64,000 nucleotides of DNA from positions 62,001-126,000 of the forward strand of contig JAJVIM010000015.1 in the NCBI GenBank assembly GCA_022071955.1, in the 5' to 3' direction. A model generated the notes under the pieces. It did not search any database and was not told the DNA's origin. It saw nothing but the letters and a program-made list of their open reading frames with translations. The position numbers and the translations under genes were made by a program. Below are positions 16,459 to 25,212 of this stretch, in pieces. Positions within the stretch are counted from its first letter, which is position 1; the number at the start of each line of letters is the position of its first letter. The DNA is from Anaerolineae bacterium. GTDB lineage: Bacteria > Chloroflexota > Anaerolineae > 4572-78 > J111.

Positions 16459-16487
16459 TTGACATTCGCTGCTGATTTCGGTATCGT
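16459..16487 (+). promoter_or_regulatory. Promoter of the 16616-19011 operon
   Basis: TTGACA (16459-16464), a 17-bp spacer and TATCGT (16482-16487). The start point would be near 16494, about 120 bases before the first ATG. Confidence 0.6.
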
Positions 16488-16615
16488 GGATGTTAAGTTC
16501 AGGCTCACAACAAAAAGAACGGCCAATAATGACCAGCCGGGATGTATCGGCCGGGGTGCCCAGGGGCGGGTCTTTGATATTTGCCAATTTATTGCAGCGC
16601 CCGGAGAAAACAATA

Positions 16616-17164
16616 ATGTCTGATATTGAAAATGTGAATGCCCAAATTGATCGCCTGCTGGCCACAGCCAGCACCTCGTTTAAAGCGGAAAACGCGGCCG
16701 GTTACCAAGAATTTCAGGCCGAAATCAGCGCGCTGGAGGGGCTGGCCCGCGAGGCTTTTCAGGCCAAATTGGAAGACATGTACTGGTCAATTTTGGACAA
16801 ACTGGAAGACGGCCAGCCATTAACCACCGCCGAGCACAATATTTTGGAACTGCTGATTGTTGGCGAGGCCAAATATTATCTCAAATCCGAAAACGATGTG
16901 GACAACTGGCGCTCGGAATTGAAACGGCTGGTTGAGGAGATCAAAAAACAACAGTTGGCCGGTGTCGATGAAATCGACAGTCTGATGCGGCTGCGGGCGC
17001 TCTGCCGCGAGGCCCTGCGCGTTGTGCCAGACGTTGCCTATTATTTTCAGGAATTGGAGCGGGTGCGCCAGTTTGAAGAAGCCACCCGCGGCGCGATCGA
17101 TGTGGAAACCCGGCGCTCGCTGGCCAACCTCATCAAAGAAATGATCGAGTCGGATCAAATTTAG
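16616..17164 (+). CDS. Hypothetical helical protein
   Basis: The 182-residue protein is not recognised. The ATG at 16616 is preferred to the upstream in-frame start at 16490 because CCGGAG lies nine bases before it and the upstream codons overlap the promoter region. The protein is rich in Glu, Leu, Ala and Arg with a strongly amphipathic helical pattern, and no membrane segment. It is 15 bases from the phosphoesterase start, so it is probably in one operon with the phosphoesterase and thioesterase. Confidence 0.75.
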   Translation: MSDIENVNAQIDRLLATASTSFKAENAAGYQEFQAEISALEGLAREAFQAKLEDMYWSILDKLEDGQPLTTAEHNILELLIVGEAKYYLKSENDVDNWRSELKRLVEEIKKQQLAGVDEIDSLMRLRALCREALRVVPDVAYYFQELERVRQFEEATRGAIDVETRRSLANLIKEMIESDQI

Positions 17165-17179
17165 CAAACGGGGGGACTC

Positions 17180-18547
17180 ATGCTGGTTATTATTAGCGAT
17201 TTGCACCTTACCGACGGGACGTCGGGCGAAACCATCAAAGCGGGTGCGTTCCGTATTTTTCGGGAGCGGCTGAGCGATATGGCCTACGATGCTTCGTGGC
17301 GGGAGGAGGGGTACCAGCCTGTTGAGCGCATCGATTTGCTGCTGCTGGGCGATATTTTTGATGCTATCCGCTCCACCAAATGGCTCAACGGCGATGTGCG
17401 CCCGTGGAGCAATCCGCAGCGCCAGCCTTTCATCGACAAACTGACCGAAATTACACAGGCCATTGCCGCCAACAACGCCGAGTCGCTGGATGTGTTGAAG
17501 GGATTTACCGGCGCCCGGCCGGTAACCATTCCGCCAGCCACGGCCAGCGGCCAGCCGCGCAAGGTGTCGCACGATCAGGATGCCAAATCGCGCCAGCCGG
17601 TTGAGATGCGTATTCATTACATGGTTGGCAATCACGATTGGTTCTATCACCTGCCCGGCCCGGCCCACAACCAAATCCGGCAGATTGTGGCCAACGCCAT
17701 CGGCCTGACCACCCCCACCGACCGCCCTTTTCCGCACGAGCTGGCCGAGTCGCCGGAGCTGGCGGCGCTGTGTACAGCGTACCGGGTGTATGCCCGCCAC
17801 GGCGATATTTTTGACCCGTTCAATTTTGAAGGCAATCGCGACGCCGCCACGCTGGGCGACGCAGTGGTGGTAGAATTGCTCAACCGTTTTCCAACCGAAG
17901 TGACAAAACGGCTGGGGGCCGTGCTGCCGGCTGCCTGCATTGACGGCCTCAAAGAGATTGACAACGTGCGCCCCAATTTGCTGGTGCCGGTTTGGCTCAA
18001 CAGCCTGCTCAACCGCACCGTGCCCGACAAACGCCAGCGCGATCAGGTAAAGGATATTTGGGATGAACTGGCCGATGATTTTCTCAAACACCCCTTTGTT
18101 CGCGCCCGAGACAAAACCTTTGACCTGTTTGATACGGTCGATCAACTGGAATGGGCGCTCAAATTCTCCAAAGGGCTGTCGCTGCAAACTATGAGCCAGG
18201 TGGTTACGTGGATCAGGCAAAAAATAACCGGCGGCGAAACCACCAGCCATCAAAATGCCTTTAAAGAACCGGCTTTCATCCAAAAACAGGCTCGATTTAT
18301 TGTGCATGGCCACACCCATCGCCACGAAATTGTGCCGCTTGATTCGGCGATTATCGGCGGGCAGCGGCTCGACGAGATGTATTTTAACTCCGGCACCTGG
18401 CGGCGCATCCACGAAATGGCCCGTTTTCAGCCCACCGAACAGGAATTTTTGGGCTTCCACGAAATGACCTACTTCGCCTTTTTCAAAGAAACCGAGCGCC
18501 GCGGCCGTCCGTTTGAGGCCTGGACCGGCCATCTGGGTGTCGATTGA
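17180..18547 (+). CDS. Calcineurin-like metallophosphoesterase
   Basis: The 455-residue protein has the ordered metal-binding motifs of the family: SDLHLTD with D7 and H9, LLLGDIFDA near 55-63, MVGNHDW near 151-157, and VHGHTHRHE near 374-382, then NSGTW. It should be a dinuclear-metal phosphoesterase. The middle contains a long helical insertion relative to minimal family members. The substrate is unknown. Its stop overlaps the next ATG (TGATG), so the two are cotranslated. Confidence 0.9.
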   Translation: MLVIISDLHLTDGTSGETIKAGAFRIFRERLSDMAYDASWREEGYQPVERIDLLLLGDIFDAIRSTKWLNGDVRPWSNPQRQPFIDKLTEITQAIAANNAESLDVLKGFTGARPVTIPPATASGQPRKVSHDQDAKSRQPVEMRIHYMVGNHDWFYHLPGPAHNQIRQIVANAIGLTTPTDRPFPHELAESPELAALCTAYRVYARHGDIFDPFNFEGNRDAATLGDAVVVELLNRFPTEVTKRLGAVLPAACIDGLKEIDNVRPNLLVPVWLNSLLNRTVPDKRQRDQVKDIWDELADDFLKHPFVRARDKTFDLFDTVDQLEWALKFSKGLSLQTMSQVVTWIRQKITGGETTSHQNAFKEPAFIQKQARFIVHGHTHRHEIVPLDSAIIGGQRLDEMYFNSGTWRRIHEMARFQPTEQEFLGFHEMTYFAFFKETERRGRPFEAWTGHLGVD

Positions 18548-19011
18548 TGCCGGAAAAACGGGTGGCCGACAGCCAGATTACGGTTAACCAGTTGATGATG
18601 CCGGCGCACGCCAATCACCTCGGTTTTGTGCATGGCGGCGTCATTATGAAACTGGCCGATGAAACCGCCGCGTTGTGCGCCATGCGCCACGCCCAGCAGC
18701 AGGTGGTTACCCGCGCTGTTGATTCGATGACATTCCACTCGCCGGTGCAGGTGGGCAACCTGCTAACCCTGCACGCCAGCCTCAACTGGGTGGGGCGCAC
18801 TTCGCTGGAGGTGGGTGTTCGCGTTGTGGCCGAAAACCCGCTCACCGGCGAACAAACCCACACCAACACCGCCTTTTTTGTTTATGTGGCGATGGACAGC
18901 AGCGGCCAGCCGGTAGAAGTGCCCGCTCTTGTTTTGGAAACCGACGAGGAGCGGCGTCGCTGGGCCGAGGCCGAACTTCGCCGCGAGCGCCGGTTGGCCG
19001 GCCGCAAATGA
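18547..19011 (+). CDS. Acyl-CoA thioesterase, hotdog fold
   Basis: The 154-residue protein has the hotdog pattern of YciA-like thioesterases: MMPAHANHLGFVHGGVIMKL with catalytic N-H-x-G-x-x-H-G-G, then MKLADETAA and a central strand VDSMTFHSPVQVGNLL. It should hydrolyse acyl-CoA esters in the cytoplasm. The start at 18547 overlaps the phosphoesterase stop; an in-frame TTG lies one codon upstream. The C-terminus is highly charged (Glu/Arg). Confidence 0.92.
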   Translation: MPEKRVADSQITVNQLMMPAHANHLGFVHGGVIMKLADETAALCAMRHAQQQVVTRAVDSMTFHSPVQVGNLLTLHASLNWVGRTSLEVGVRVVAENPLTGEQTHTNTAFFVYVAMDSSGQPVEVPALVLETDEERRRWAEAELRRERRLAGRK

Positions 19012-19148
19012 CGGCCCGAATAAGGGTTTTCCCTCATTATTCCTCTCGGCATCTGCTCTAATGTGTCTCCCGGCAAAGATAGGCCAAAATCACTAGGGGG
19101 TATCCCCTAGAATCCGGCCTGTTTCAACGACTTTCGGACAACGCAATC

Positions 19149-19177
19149 TTGCGAAAGTTGAAGCTAATTTGTATACT
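19149..19177 (+). promoter_or_regulatory. Promoter candidate of the sugar ABC operon
   Basis: TTGCGA (19149-19154), 17-bp spacer, TATACT (19172-19177). A second TATACTTG follows at 19196, forming a direct repeat with the first, and an imperfect inverted repeat ACTTTCG / CGAAAGT brackets the -35 (about 19128-19159). The 349-bp gap has no gene. The repeats could be sites for a sugar-responsive regulator; none is encoded nearby. Confidence 0.45.
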
Positions 19178-19360
19178 TGACAGGCGTCAGTAGTCTATAC
19201 TTGGGGCGAAACCCGGTAATTTGATGGTACAACCCCAAGACCGTGTGGTACACAACTTAATACCAAACTGTACGGAGGTGGATATAGCGACAAACCTTGT
19301 GTGTTAATTATTCAATCCGATTTGCAGTTGATCACCACTAATTCAAAGAGGAGTTTTAGA

Positions 19361-20884
19361 ATGAGGAAGTTCCTAACTGTAGCGATTTTGTTTGCATTAC
19401 TGCTCACCATTATCCCCGCGTCGCTGGTGGCTGCCGCGCCACCGGCACAGGGCGAAGACTACACCGTTCAGGCCGATGACTGGCTGTCGAAACTGGCGGA
19501 TAAATTCTACGGCGATGTCAATGCCTACTGGGCCATTATGTCGGCCACCAACCAGGCCAACGCCGAAGACCCCTCCTACGCCAAAATTGCCAACCCCGAT
19601 ACCATTGAAGTGGGCGCCAAACTGCGCATCCCCACCAATGAAGAAGCCGTTGCCTTTATGGCCGATTTCAACCCGTCTCAGGTTGATGTGGGCAAACTGT
19701 TTGCCAAAGGCGAATCCGGCCAGTTGGTGGTTGGTAGCTGGTGGACCGCCGGCGGTGAAGCCGACGGCCTCAACGGCATGTTTGAAATCTACAAACAGCT
19801 TTACCCCGGTGTTGAAATTGTGAACGCCACCGTTGCCGGCGGCGCGGGCACCAACTTTAAAGCGCAGTTGGCCACCCGTCTGGTTGGCGGCGCTCCGCCC
19901 GATACCTTCCAGCTTCACGCCGGCCTGGAAGTGGAAACCTACAGCCCCGATCAGTACCTCTCGCCGGTAGACGATATTTACGCCTCCGAAGGGCTGAATG
20001 AAGTCTTCCCGGCCGACCTGCTGGCCCTGCTCAAATATCAGGATCATTTCTGGGGCGTACCGGCCAACATTCACCGCTCCAACGTGCTGTGGTACAACAA
20101 AGCCGTGTTTGAAGCCAACGGCCTGACCCCGCCGACCAACTTTGATGAATTCCAGCAAGTCGCCGAGGCCCTCAAAGCTGCCGGTATCCAACCCTACGTT
20201 TTGGGCACTAAAGACGGCTGGGAAGCCTCCCACATTTTTGAAGATGTGCTGGCCGGCACCCTTGGCCCCGATGGCTATCGCGGGCTGTGGACCGGGCAAA
20301 CTTCCTGGTCCGATCCGGCTGTAACGCAGGCGCTGGAAAACTTCAAGTTGATGATGAGCTACGCCAACGCCGATCACCCGGCGCTGACCTGGGATGGCGC
20401 GGGCGAATACCTCATTAACGGCAAAGGCGGCATGATGATTATGGGTGACTGGACCGATGGTTGGTTCACTTCCAAAGGTTTCACCGGCTATGGCTGGGCG
20501 CCTCCGCCCGGTACCGCCGGCACCTTTGTGGCCCTGTCAGACAGCTTTGCTCTGCCCAAAGATGCGCCCGATATGGAAAACGCAATGAACTGGCTGAAAG
20601 TTGTCGGTTCAAAAGCCGGCCAGGAAGCCTTTAACCCCAAGAAAGGCTCCATCTGCGCCCGCACCGACTGCGACCCGGCTCTGTTCAACGAATACCTGCA
20701 ATCGGCTATGGTCGATTGGAGCAAAGACGCCATCGTTCCCAGTGTAGTGCACGGGGCGGCGGCCAAAGAATCCTGGCTCACCGACTATAAAGACGTGATC
20801 ACCCTGTTTGTCGCCAGCGGCGATGTGGCTTCGGCCCAGGCTGGCCTGCAGCAAGCCTGTGTTGATGCTGGCGTTTGCCAGTAA
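19361..20884 (+). CDS. LysM-domain extracellular carbohydrate-binding protein of ABC transporter
   Basis: The 507-residue protein starts at ATG 19361 after AAAGAGGAG. A Sec signal (RKFLTVAILFALLLTIIPAS) has no lipobox cysteine. A LysM-like domain follows at about residues 32-92 (YTVQADDWLSKLADKFYGD ... IEVGAKLRIP), then a family 1 solute-binding domain from about 115 (VVGSWWTAGGEADGLNGM; later GDWTDGW). LysM may tether the binding protein to peptidoglycan in place of a lipid anchor; this is inference. It is the first gene of the ABC operon and is followed by a stable hairpin. Confidence 0.92.
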   Translation: MRKFLTVAILFALLLTIIPASLVAAAPPAQGEDYTVQADDWLSKLADKFYGDVNAYWAIMSATNQANAEDPSYAKIANPDTIEVGAKLRIPTNEEAVAFMADFNPSQVDVGKLFAKGESGQLVVGSWWTAGGEADGLNGMFEIYKQLYPGVEIVNATVAGGAGTNFKAQLATRLVGGAPPDTFQLHAGLEVETYSPDQYLSPVDDIYASEGLNEVFPADLLALLKYQDHFWGVPANIHRSNVLWYNKAVFEANGLTPPTNFDEFQQVAEALKAAGIQPYVLGTKDGWEASHIFEDVLAGTLGPDGYRGLWTGQTSWSDPAVTQALENFKLMMSYANADHPALTWDGAGEYLINGKGGMMIMGDWTDGWFTSKGFTGYGWAPPPGTAGTFVALSDSFALPKDAPDMENAMNWLKVVGSKAGQEAFNPKKGSICARTDCDPALFNEYLQSAMVDWSKDAIVPSVVHGAAAKESWLTDYKDVITLFVASGDVASAQAGLQQACVDAGVCQ

Positions 20885-20913
20885 TCTGGTAATTTAGCAG
20901 TTACGGCAATTTG

Positions 20914-20945
20914 GCGAGGCAGTCTGTGGTGAAAGACTGCCTCGC
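20914..20945 (+). other. Intercistronic hairpin after the binding-protein gene
   Basis: A 12-bp perfect stem (GCGAGGCAGTCT / AGACTGCCTCGC, eight-base loop) followed only by TTCTTT. Hairpins here often protect binding-protein mRNA or partly terminate, raising binding protein over permeases. That role is inferred. Confidence 0.7.
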
Positions 20946-20965
20946 TTCTTTAAGAGAGGTTATCT

Positions 20966-21955
20966 ATGAAACGAATCACCTGGGAGCGGGTGGTCGCGAT
21001 CCTGCTTCTTCTGCCCTCTGTGCTGGCTATCGCCTTGTTTGTGTACGGCTTTATCGCCTTTACCGCCTACGCCTCAATGACCAAATGGGACAGCCTGGTC
21101 CCCGATTTCTCATTTGTCGGCTTTGAAAATTACGTAAAATTATTTGCCAACACCCGGTTTCAAATTGACATCCGCAACACCGTTGGCTTTACCGTATTAT
21201 TTTTAATTGGCTGCCTCACCCTGGGCTTTTTGCTGGCGGTATTAATTGACCAGCGCATCCGCGGCGAAGCTATTTTCCGCAGCATCTTTTTGTTCCCAAT
21301 GGCTATTTCATTCATTGTTACCGGCGTGGTTTGGCGCTGGCTGCTCAACCCCGGCAGCATTGAATTGGGCAGCACCGGCATCAATCTGTTATTTGAAAAA
21401 GTAGGACTGGGCTTTTTACGCTGGGGCTGGTTTACCGATCCAACAGTTTGGCACATTCCGCCAGATTCAGCCGTGGGGCAGGGCTTGCAGCAAATTGGGC
21501 TGGGTTTTCTGGCTTCGCCGATGGTGGGGATTTCGGCCGGTGTGGTCTCGCTGGTGTTGGCCGCTACATGGCAAATGTCTGGTTATACTATGGCCATGTA
21601 TCTGGCCGGGCTGCGCGGCATTCCCGAAGAACTGCGTGAGGCCGCCCGCGTCGATGGCGCGTCGGAGTGGCAGGTACTGTGGTACATCATTTTGCCGCTG
21701 CTGCGGCCCATCACCTTAAGCGCGGTGATTATTCTGGGGCACATCTCGCTCAAAATTTACGACCTGGTAGTGGCGATGACCGGCCCCGGCATCGGCTTTT
21801 CAACCGATGTCCCGGCCTTTTTTATGTGGGACACCACCTTTAGGGGCAACCATTTTGCCCGTGGCTCGTCCATCGCCATTGTTTTGCTGCTGATGGTGGC
21901 GGTGTTGATTGTGCCATACCTCATCTGGACTACTCGCACGGAGGCCGAATTATGA
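20966..21955 (+). CDS. Carbohydrate ABC transporter permease (MalF-like)
   Basis: The 329-residue protein has six or more hydrophobic segments and the EAA loop EELREAARVDGASEWQVLW followed by LPLLRP, which contacts the ATPase. It is the MalF/UgpA-type half of the channel. AAGAGAGG precedes the ATG. Its last codons overlap the second permease by four bases. Confidence 0.95.
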   Translation: MKRITWERVVAILLLLPSVLAIALFVYGFIAFTAYASMTKWDSLVPDFSFVGFENYVKLFANTRFQIDIRNTVGFTVLFLIGCLTLGFLLAVLIDQRIRGEAIFRSIFLFPMAISFIVTGVVWRWLLNPGSIELGSTGINLLFEKVGLGFLRWGWFTDPTVWHIPPDSAVGQGLQQIGLGFLASPMVGISAGVVSLVLAATWQMSGYTMAMYLAGLRGIPEELREAARVDGASEWQVLWYIILPLLRPITLSAVIILGHISLKIYDLVVAMTGPGIGFSTDVPAFFMWDTTFRGNHFARGSSIAIVLLLMVAVLIVPYLIWTTRTEAEL

Positions 21956-22854
21956 CCACTGAAACAACTGTCCGGGTGCAAAGCCGTGGCGCGGGCGGCC
22001 GAAGGGGGCAGCGCGCGCTGGTTTACGCCCTGCTGCTGCTGTTTGCCGGCATGTTTCTGATCCCCATTTATCTGCTGCTGGTAACCAGCATGAAGAGTTT
22101 TGCCGAAGTCAGCCAGGCGCAAATGTGGAGCCTGCCGTCCGGCCTGTCGTTTGACAGCTTTACCAAAGCCTGGTTTGGTAGTGAGCAGGAGGGGCTGCGC
22201 GGCCTGGGCATCAATTTCTGGAACAGCATTTATTTAACCATCCCGGCCACCATTATGTCGGCGCTGCTGGGGTCAATAAACGGCTATATTCTGACCAAAT
22301 GGCGTTTTCCAGGCGCTAACCTGCTGTTTACGCTGCTGTTGTTTGGTATGTTTATTCCCTATCAGAGTATTCTCATCCCGCTGGTGCAGGTATTGAGCCG
22401 GATTCCCTGGTTTGGCGGCAGCCTGTATGGCAGTCTCGCCGGGTTGATTTTTGTGCACGTAATTTATGGCATCCCGATCACCACCCTGATTTTTCGCAAC
22501 TACTACGCTGCCATTCCCAACGAACTCATCGAAGCGTCGCGGATTGACGGGGCTACGTTTTTTGGCATTTACCGCTATATTTTGTTCCCCCTGTCGATTC
22601 CCGGTTTTGTGGTGGTGATGATCTGGCAATTCACCTCGGTTTGGAACGACTTTCTGTTTGCGGTTACGGTAACCGGCAATCCGGAATCGCAGCCAATCAC
22701 CGTTGGGTTGAACAACCTGGCCGGCAGCTACATTGTCGAGTGGAATGTGCAGATGGCCGGTTCGCTGCTGGCGGCGCTGCCCACGCTGCTGGTTTACATT
22801 ATTTTGGGGCGATATTTTATGCGCGGCCTGCTGGCCGGCTCATTGAAAGGATAG
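21952..22854 (+). CDS. Carbohydrate ABC transporter permease (MalG-like)
   Basis: The 300-residue protein is the MalG/UgpE-type half of the channel, with six hydrophobic segments and the EAA loop PNELIEASRIDGATFFGIY followed by LFPLSIP. It overlaps the MalF-like gene (ATGA). No ATPase gene follows, so a shared MsmK/UgpC-type ATPase elsewhere probably drives transport. Confidence 0.95.
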   Translation: MTTETTVRVQSRGAGGRRGQRALVYALLLLFAGMFLIPIYLLLVTSMKSFAEVSQAQMWSLPSGLSFDSFTKAWFGSEQEGLRGLGINFWNSIYLTIPATIMSALLGSINGYILTKWRFPGANLLFTLLLFGMFIPYQSILIPLVQVLSRIPWFGGSLYGSLAGLIFVHVIYGIPITTLIFRNYYAAIPNELIEASRIDGATFFGIYRYILFPLSIPGFVVVMIWQFTSVWNDFLFAVTVTGNPESQPITVGLNNLAGSYIVEWNVQMAGSLLAALPTLLVYIILGRYFMRGLLAGSLKG

Positions 22855-23265
22855 ATGATGCATCAAAGTTATAATTTATCGCACGCGGATGCGCTGAAAG
22901 TGATTGAAACCATTCGCACTGAACTGGAAAAAGAAGGCAGAGGCGCAGCCGTGGCCGTGGTTGATAGCCACGGCGAACTGTTGGCCTTTTTGCGCACCGA
23001 TGGCTGCCGCCTGCCATCGATTACTATTGCTATGAACAAAGCCTACGCCGCCGCCCGCGAGCGGAAAGAGTCAAAGGCGCTCGGTGAATCTTCAAAAAAA
23101 GATGGCTTTCCCATGACCAATTTTGGCGAACTGCGTTACCCCAGTTGGGGCGGCGGCGTGCCCATTTTTTATGAAGGCCAGTTGGTGGGTGCGGTTGGTG
23201 TGAGCGGCCTGCCGGAAGCCGATGATATGGTTCTGGCCCGGCTGGGTGCTGATCAAATAAAATAA
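22855..23265 (+). CDS. GlcG/HbpS-family (DUF336) protein
   Basis: The 136-residue protein has the family features ALKVIETIRTE, AVAVVDSHGELLAFLRTDG, ITIAMNKAYAAA, and the glycine-rich GGGVPIFYEGQLVGAVGVSG. HbpS binds haem and GlcG is linked to glycolate use; the family role is mostly undefined. It starts right after the permease stop, so it is the last gene of the sugar-import operon. A terminator follows. Confidence 0.9.
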   Translation: MMHQSYNLSHADALKVIETIRTELEKEGRGAAVAVVDSHGELLAFLRTDGCRLPSITIAMNKAYAAARERKESKALGESSKKDGFPMTNFGELRYPSWGGGVPIFYEGQLVGAVGVSGLPEADDMVLARLGADQIK

Positions 23266-23290
23266 CCCGGCCGCTAATCTTTTCAAATCT

Positions 23291-23318
23291 GGGCGTGATG
23301 AACTTCACGCCCTTTTTT
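23291..23318 (+). terminator. Terminator of the ABC operon
   Basis: GGGCGTGA / TCACGCCC stem with a six-base loop and six T. Confidence 0.9.
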
Positions 23319-23338
23319 ATTGGGGGCAAATAAAAATA

Positions 23339-23466
23339 GGACTTACGCAGTTTGTTGGATGTCACTCTGAGCGATAGCGAAGAGTCTCCTGTTTGGGGTA
23401 TGGTTTAGCCCAAATTGGAGATTCTTCGTCGCTGCGCTCCTCAGAATGACCTCAACTGCGTAAGCC
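23339..23466. repeat. MITE-like element with terminal inverted repeats
   Basis: The ends are GGACTTACGCAGTT and, inverted, GGGCTTACGCAGTT (13 of 14 match). The inside has a sub-palindrome (CACTCTGAGCGATAGCGAAG against CTTCGTCGCTGCGCTCCTCAG). At 128 bp and with no coding capacity it looks like a miniature mobile element. A decayed relative is seen at about 35611-35655. Confidence 0.7.
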
Positions 23467-23526
23467 CAAAAAAACACCTTCATCGGCTGGCGACAAAGGT
23501 ATTCGGTAAAACATGGTGTATTGGAG

Positions 23527-23599
23527 CGCCCCCGGCAGGATTCGAACCTGCGGCCAACGGCTTAGAAGGCCGATGCTCTATCCCCTGAGCTACGGGGGC
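23527..23599 (-). tRNA. tRNA-Arg (anticodon TCT)
   Basis: Acceptor GCCCCCG / CGGGGGC, D-arm TAGCTCAGGGGATAGAGC, anticodon loop CTTCTAA giving TCT, and T-arm GCAGGTTCGAATCCTGC. The discriminator is G; CCA is not encoded. The first anticodon-stem pair is a U-U mismatch. Confidence 0.96.
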
Positions 23600-23664
23600 A
23601 AGTGGGTTAATTATAATTACCCTGTGGATTTGAGCAACTCGGGTTTGCCCAACCCGGTGCAAGT

Positions 23665-24051
23665 TCAGTTCTCTTTGGGGAAAATCTTGCGGATACTTTC
23701 CAGCAGTTCTTTGGGGCCAAAGGGCTTGGTTACATAATCATCCACTTTGGCTACCTGTAACCCCAGCACTTTGTCAATATTTTGAGCCCGAGCCGTTACC
23801 ACAATCACCGGGATACCGGTCATTTCGGGATCGGCTTTCATTTGCCGGTACACTTCCCAGCCGTCAATATCTGGCATCATCAAATCCAGCAGAACCAGAT
23901 CAGGTTTTTCACGTTTGATAATTTCCAGCCCCTGCATGCCGCCAACGGCTCCCAGCACTTCAAAGCCTTCTCGTTCGAGCACCAACCGGGTCAGGTCGAT
24001 CATTTCTGCTTCATCTTCAATACAGAGAATTCGCTTTTTTGTGTTTGCCAT
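23665..24051 (-). CDS. Stand-alone CheY-like response regulator
   Basis: The 128-residue protein is a single receiver domain: acidic pocket CIEDEAEM, phospho-acceptor D in LVLLDLMMPD near residue 56, Thr in VVTARA, and conserved K in VTKPF. There is no output domain, so it acts by protein contact. It lies eight bases downstream of a paralogue in the same orientation; the two differ mostly in the first helix. No histidine kinase is nearby. Confidence 0.95.
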   Translation of the reverse strand: MANTKKRILCIEDEAEMIDLTRLVLEREGFEVLGAVGGMQGLEIIKREKPDLVLLDLMMPDIDGWEVYRQMKADPEMTGIPVIVVTARAQNIDKVLGLQVAKVDDYVTKPFGPKELLESIRKIFPKEN

Positions 24052-24059
24052 TGGTTTCT

Positions 24060-24440
24060 CTAATTTGATTTCAAAACTTGCGCCAGACTGTTGCGAAGGT
24101 CATCGGGCAAAAAGGGTTTTGTTACGTAGTCACTCACACCGGCCCGTTCACGGGCGATAATCTCTTCAAAAGAGCTGTTTCTCGCGGTGACAATAATAAC
24201 CGGGATGTGCTTTAGTTTTTCATCGGCACGCATTTGTTTGTACACTTCCCAGCCGTCCATCTCTGGCATCATCACATCCAGCAACACGGCATCCGGAGGG
24301 TTGTCTCGCATGGCTTCCAACCCCTGGCGTCCGCTGTGCGCTCCTTCTACCTGAATATTTTGGGATCTGAGGATTAGACCTACAAGTTCAATCACGCCAG
24401 GTTCGTCGTCAATACATAATATGCGTGCTCGGTAACTCAT
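24060..24440 (-). CDS. Stand-alone CheY-like response regulator (paralogue)
   Basis: The 126-residue receiver domain has CIDDEPGV, the phospho-acceptor in AVLLDVMMPE, VVTARNSSFEEI, and VTKPFLP. It is clearly related to the next gene (shared MMPEMDGWEVYKQMRAD pattern), suggesting tandem duplication. GAGG lies upstream of the ATG. The signal source is unknown. Confidence 0.95.
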   Translation of the reverse strand: MSYRARILCIDDEPGVIELVGLILRSQNIQVEGAHSGRQGLEAMRDNPPDAVLLDVMMPEMDGWEVYKQMRADEKLKHIPVIIVTARNSSFEEIIARERAGVSDYVTKPFLPDDLRNSLAQVLKSN

Positions 24441-24724
24441 CTTTGCCTCATTGGAAAAGTATTGGCTGAGATAAAACGGCCAATTTTAAGGATCAGGGCT
24501 GATTCAAACCTAGAAAATGTGTTGGTGTCAGGCAGTTGGCTCAGTTGAAAAACAAAGCTACTGGTAAGATTGATTACCGCCAAAGGCGTCCTAACTTTTT
24601 AGATGATACCCCAAGTGTTCGTATTTTGCAAAGGGAAATTATGCCTAGAGCAACCTTGAGAATTGGTGAGAATGGCGAGTATTGGCCATAAATGTGATAA
24701 TTTGCACAATGATGCACTTTAATA

Positions 24725-24752
24725 TTGACAAAGTTATTTAATGTGGTATGAT
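24725..24752 (+). promoter_or_regulatory. Strong sigma-70-type promoter
   Basis: TTGACA (24725-24730), 16-bp spacer, TATGAT (24747-24752). The start point should be near 24759, only a few bases before a rho-independent-type hairpin. Upstream to 24441 I see no gene. Confidence 0.75.
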
Positions 24753-24762
24753 CATGAATAGT

Positions 24763-24802
24763 GAGTGCACCGTTGCCCAACGGCGCACTCTTTTTTATTC
24801 AC
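24763..24802 (+). terminator. Leader terminator / attenuator
   Basis: A 12-bp stem (GAGTGCACCGTT / AACGGCGCACTC with one A-C mismatch) and a four-base loop, then TTTTTTATT. It sits immediately after the promoter at 24725 and before the ribosome site of the next gene, so transcripts must pass it. Confidence 0.75.
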
Positions 24803-24822
24803 CCTAAATAAAGGAGTAATCT

Positions 24823-25107
24823 ATGTTGTACGAAATTCTTAAAATGGTAGTTGCAATTAGCGGGCCGCTGGTGATCTATCTGACGGTCACCAGCATGGTG
24901 CAGTCACCCGAGTTAATTATGGCGCTGCCAGCGGTTGTTCGCCGCGGCATTCAGGCTATCGGAGCCGCGTTCATTGTGGGCGCCTGGCTGGTCACCGGAA
25001 CACTCAGCGGGGCAATGGCGCTGGTAGGGCTGTTGTTACTCATCACTCCGCCGGTGGCCCGCAAACTGAGCGAGTCAAACGCCGCCTATCTGGAAGTTTG
25101 GTCGTAA
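24823..25107 (+). CDS. Hypothetical small membrane protein
   Basis: The 94-residue protein is not recognised. It has hydrophobic segments at about residues 8-26 and 44-80, the latter probably forming two helices (AIGAAFIVGAWLVTGTLSGA, then MALVGLLLLITPPVA). AAGGAG lies eight bases before the ATG. It stands alone, between its leader hairpin and a strong terminator, so it is probably a single-gene transcript subject to attenuation. Confidence 0.75.
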   Translation: MLYEILKMVVAISGPLVIYLTVTSMVQSPELIMALPAVVRRGIQAIGAAFIVGAWLVTGTLSGAMALVGLLLLITPPVARKLSESNAAYLEVWS

Positions 25108-25212
25108 ACCGCACGCCCGGCAAAATTATTGCCGGCTCACAAAAGTAACGCCAAAAAATAAGAAAACGGAAAAATGAAGATTAAGACTAGGGGAGTCTGT
25201 TACAGACACTAA

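Noticed and set aside
16490-16615. Upstream extension of the gene at 16616
   Set aside because: No ribosome site and it begins at the predicted transcription start; the ATG at 16616 has GGAG at good spacing.
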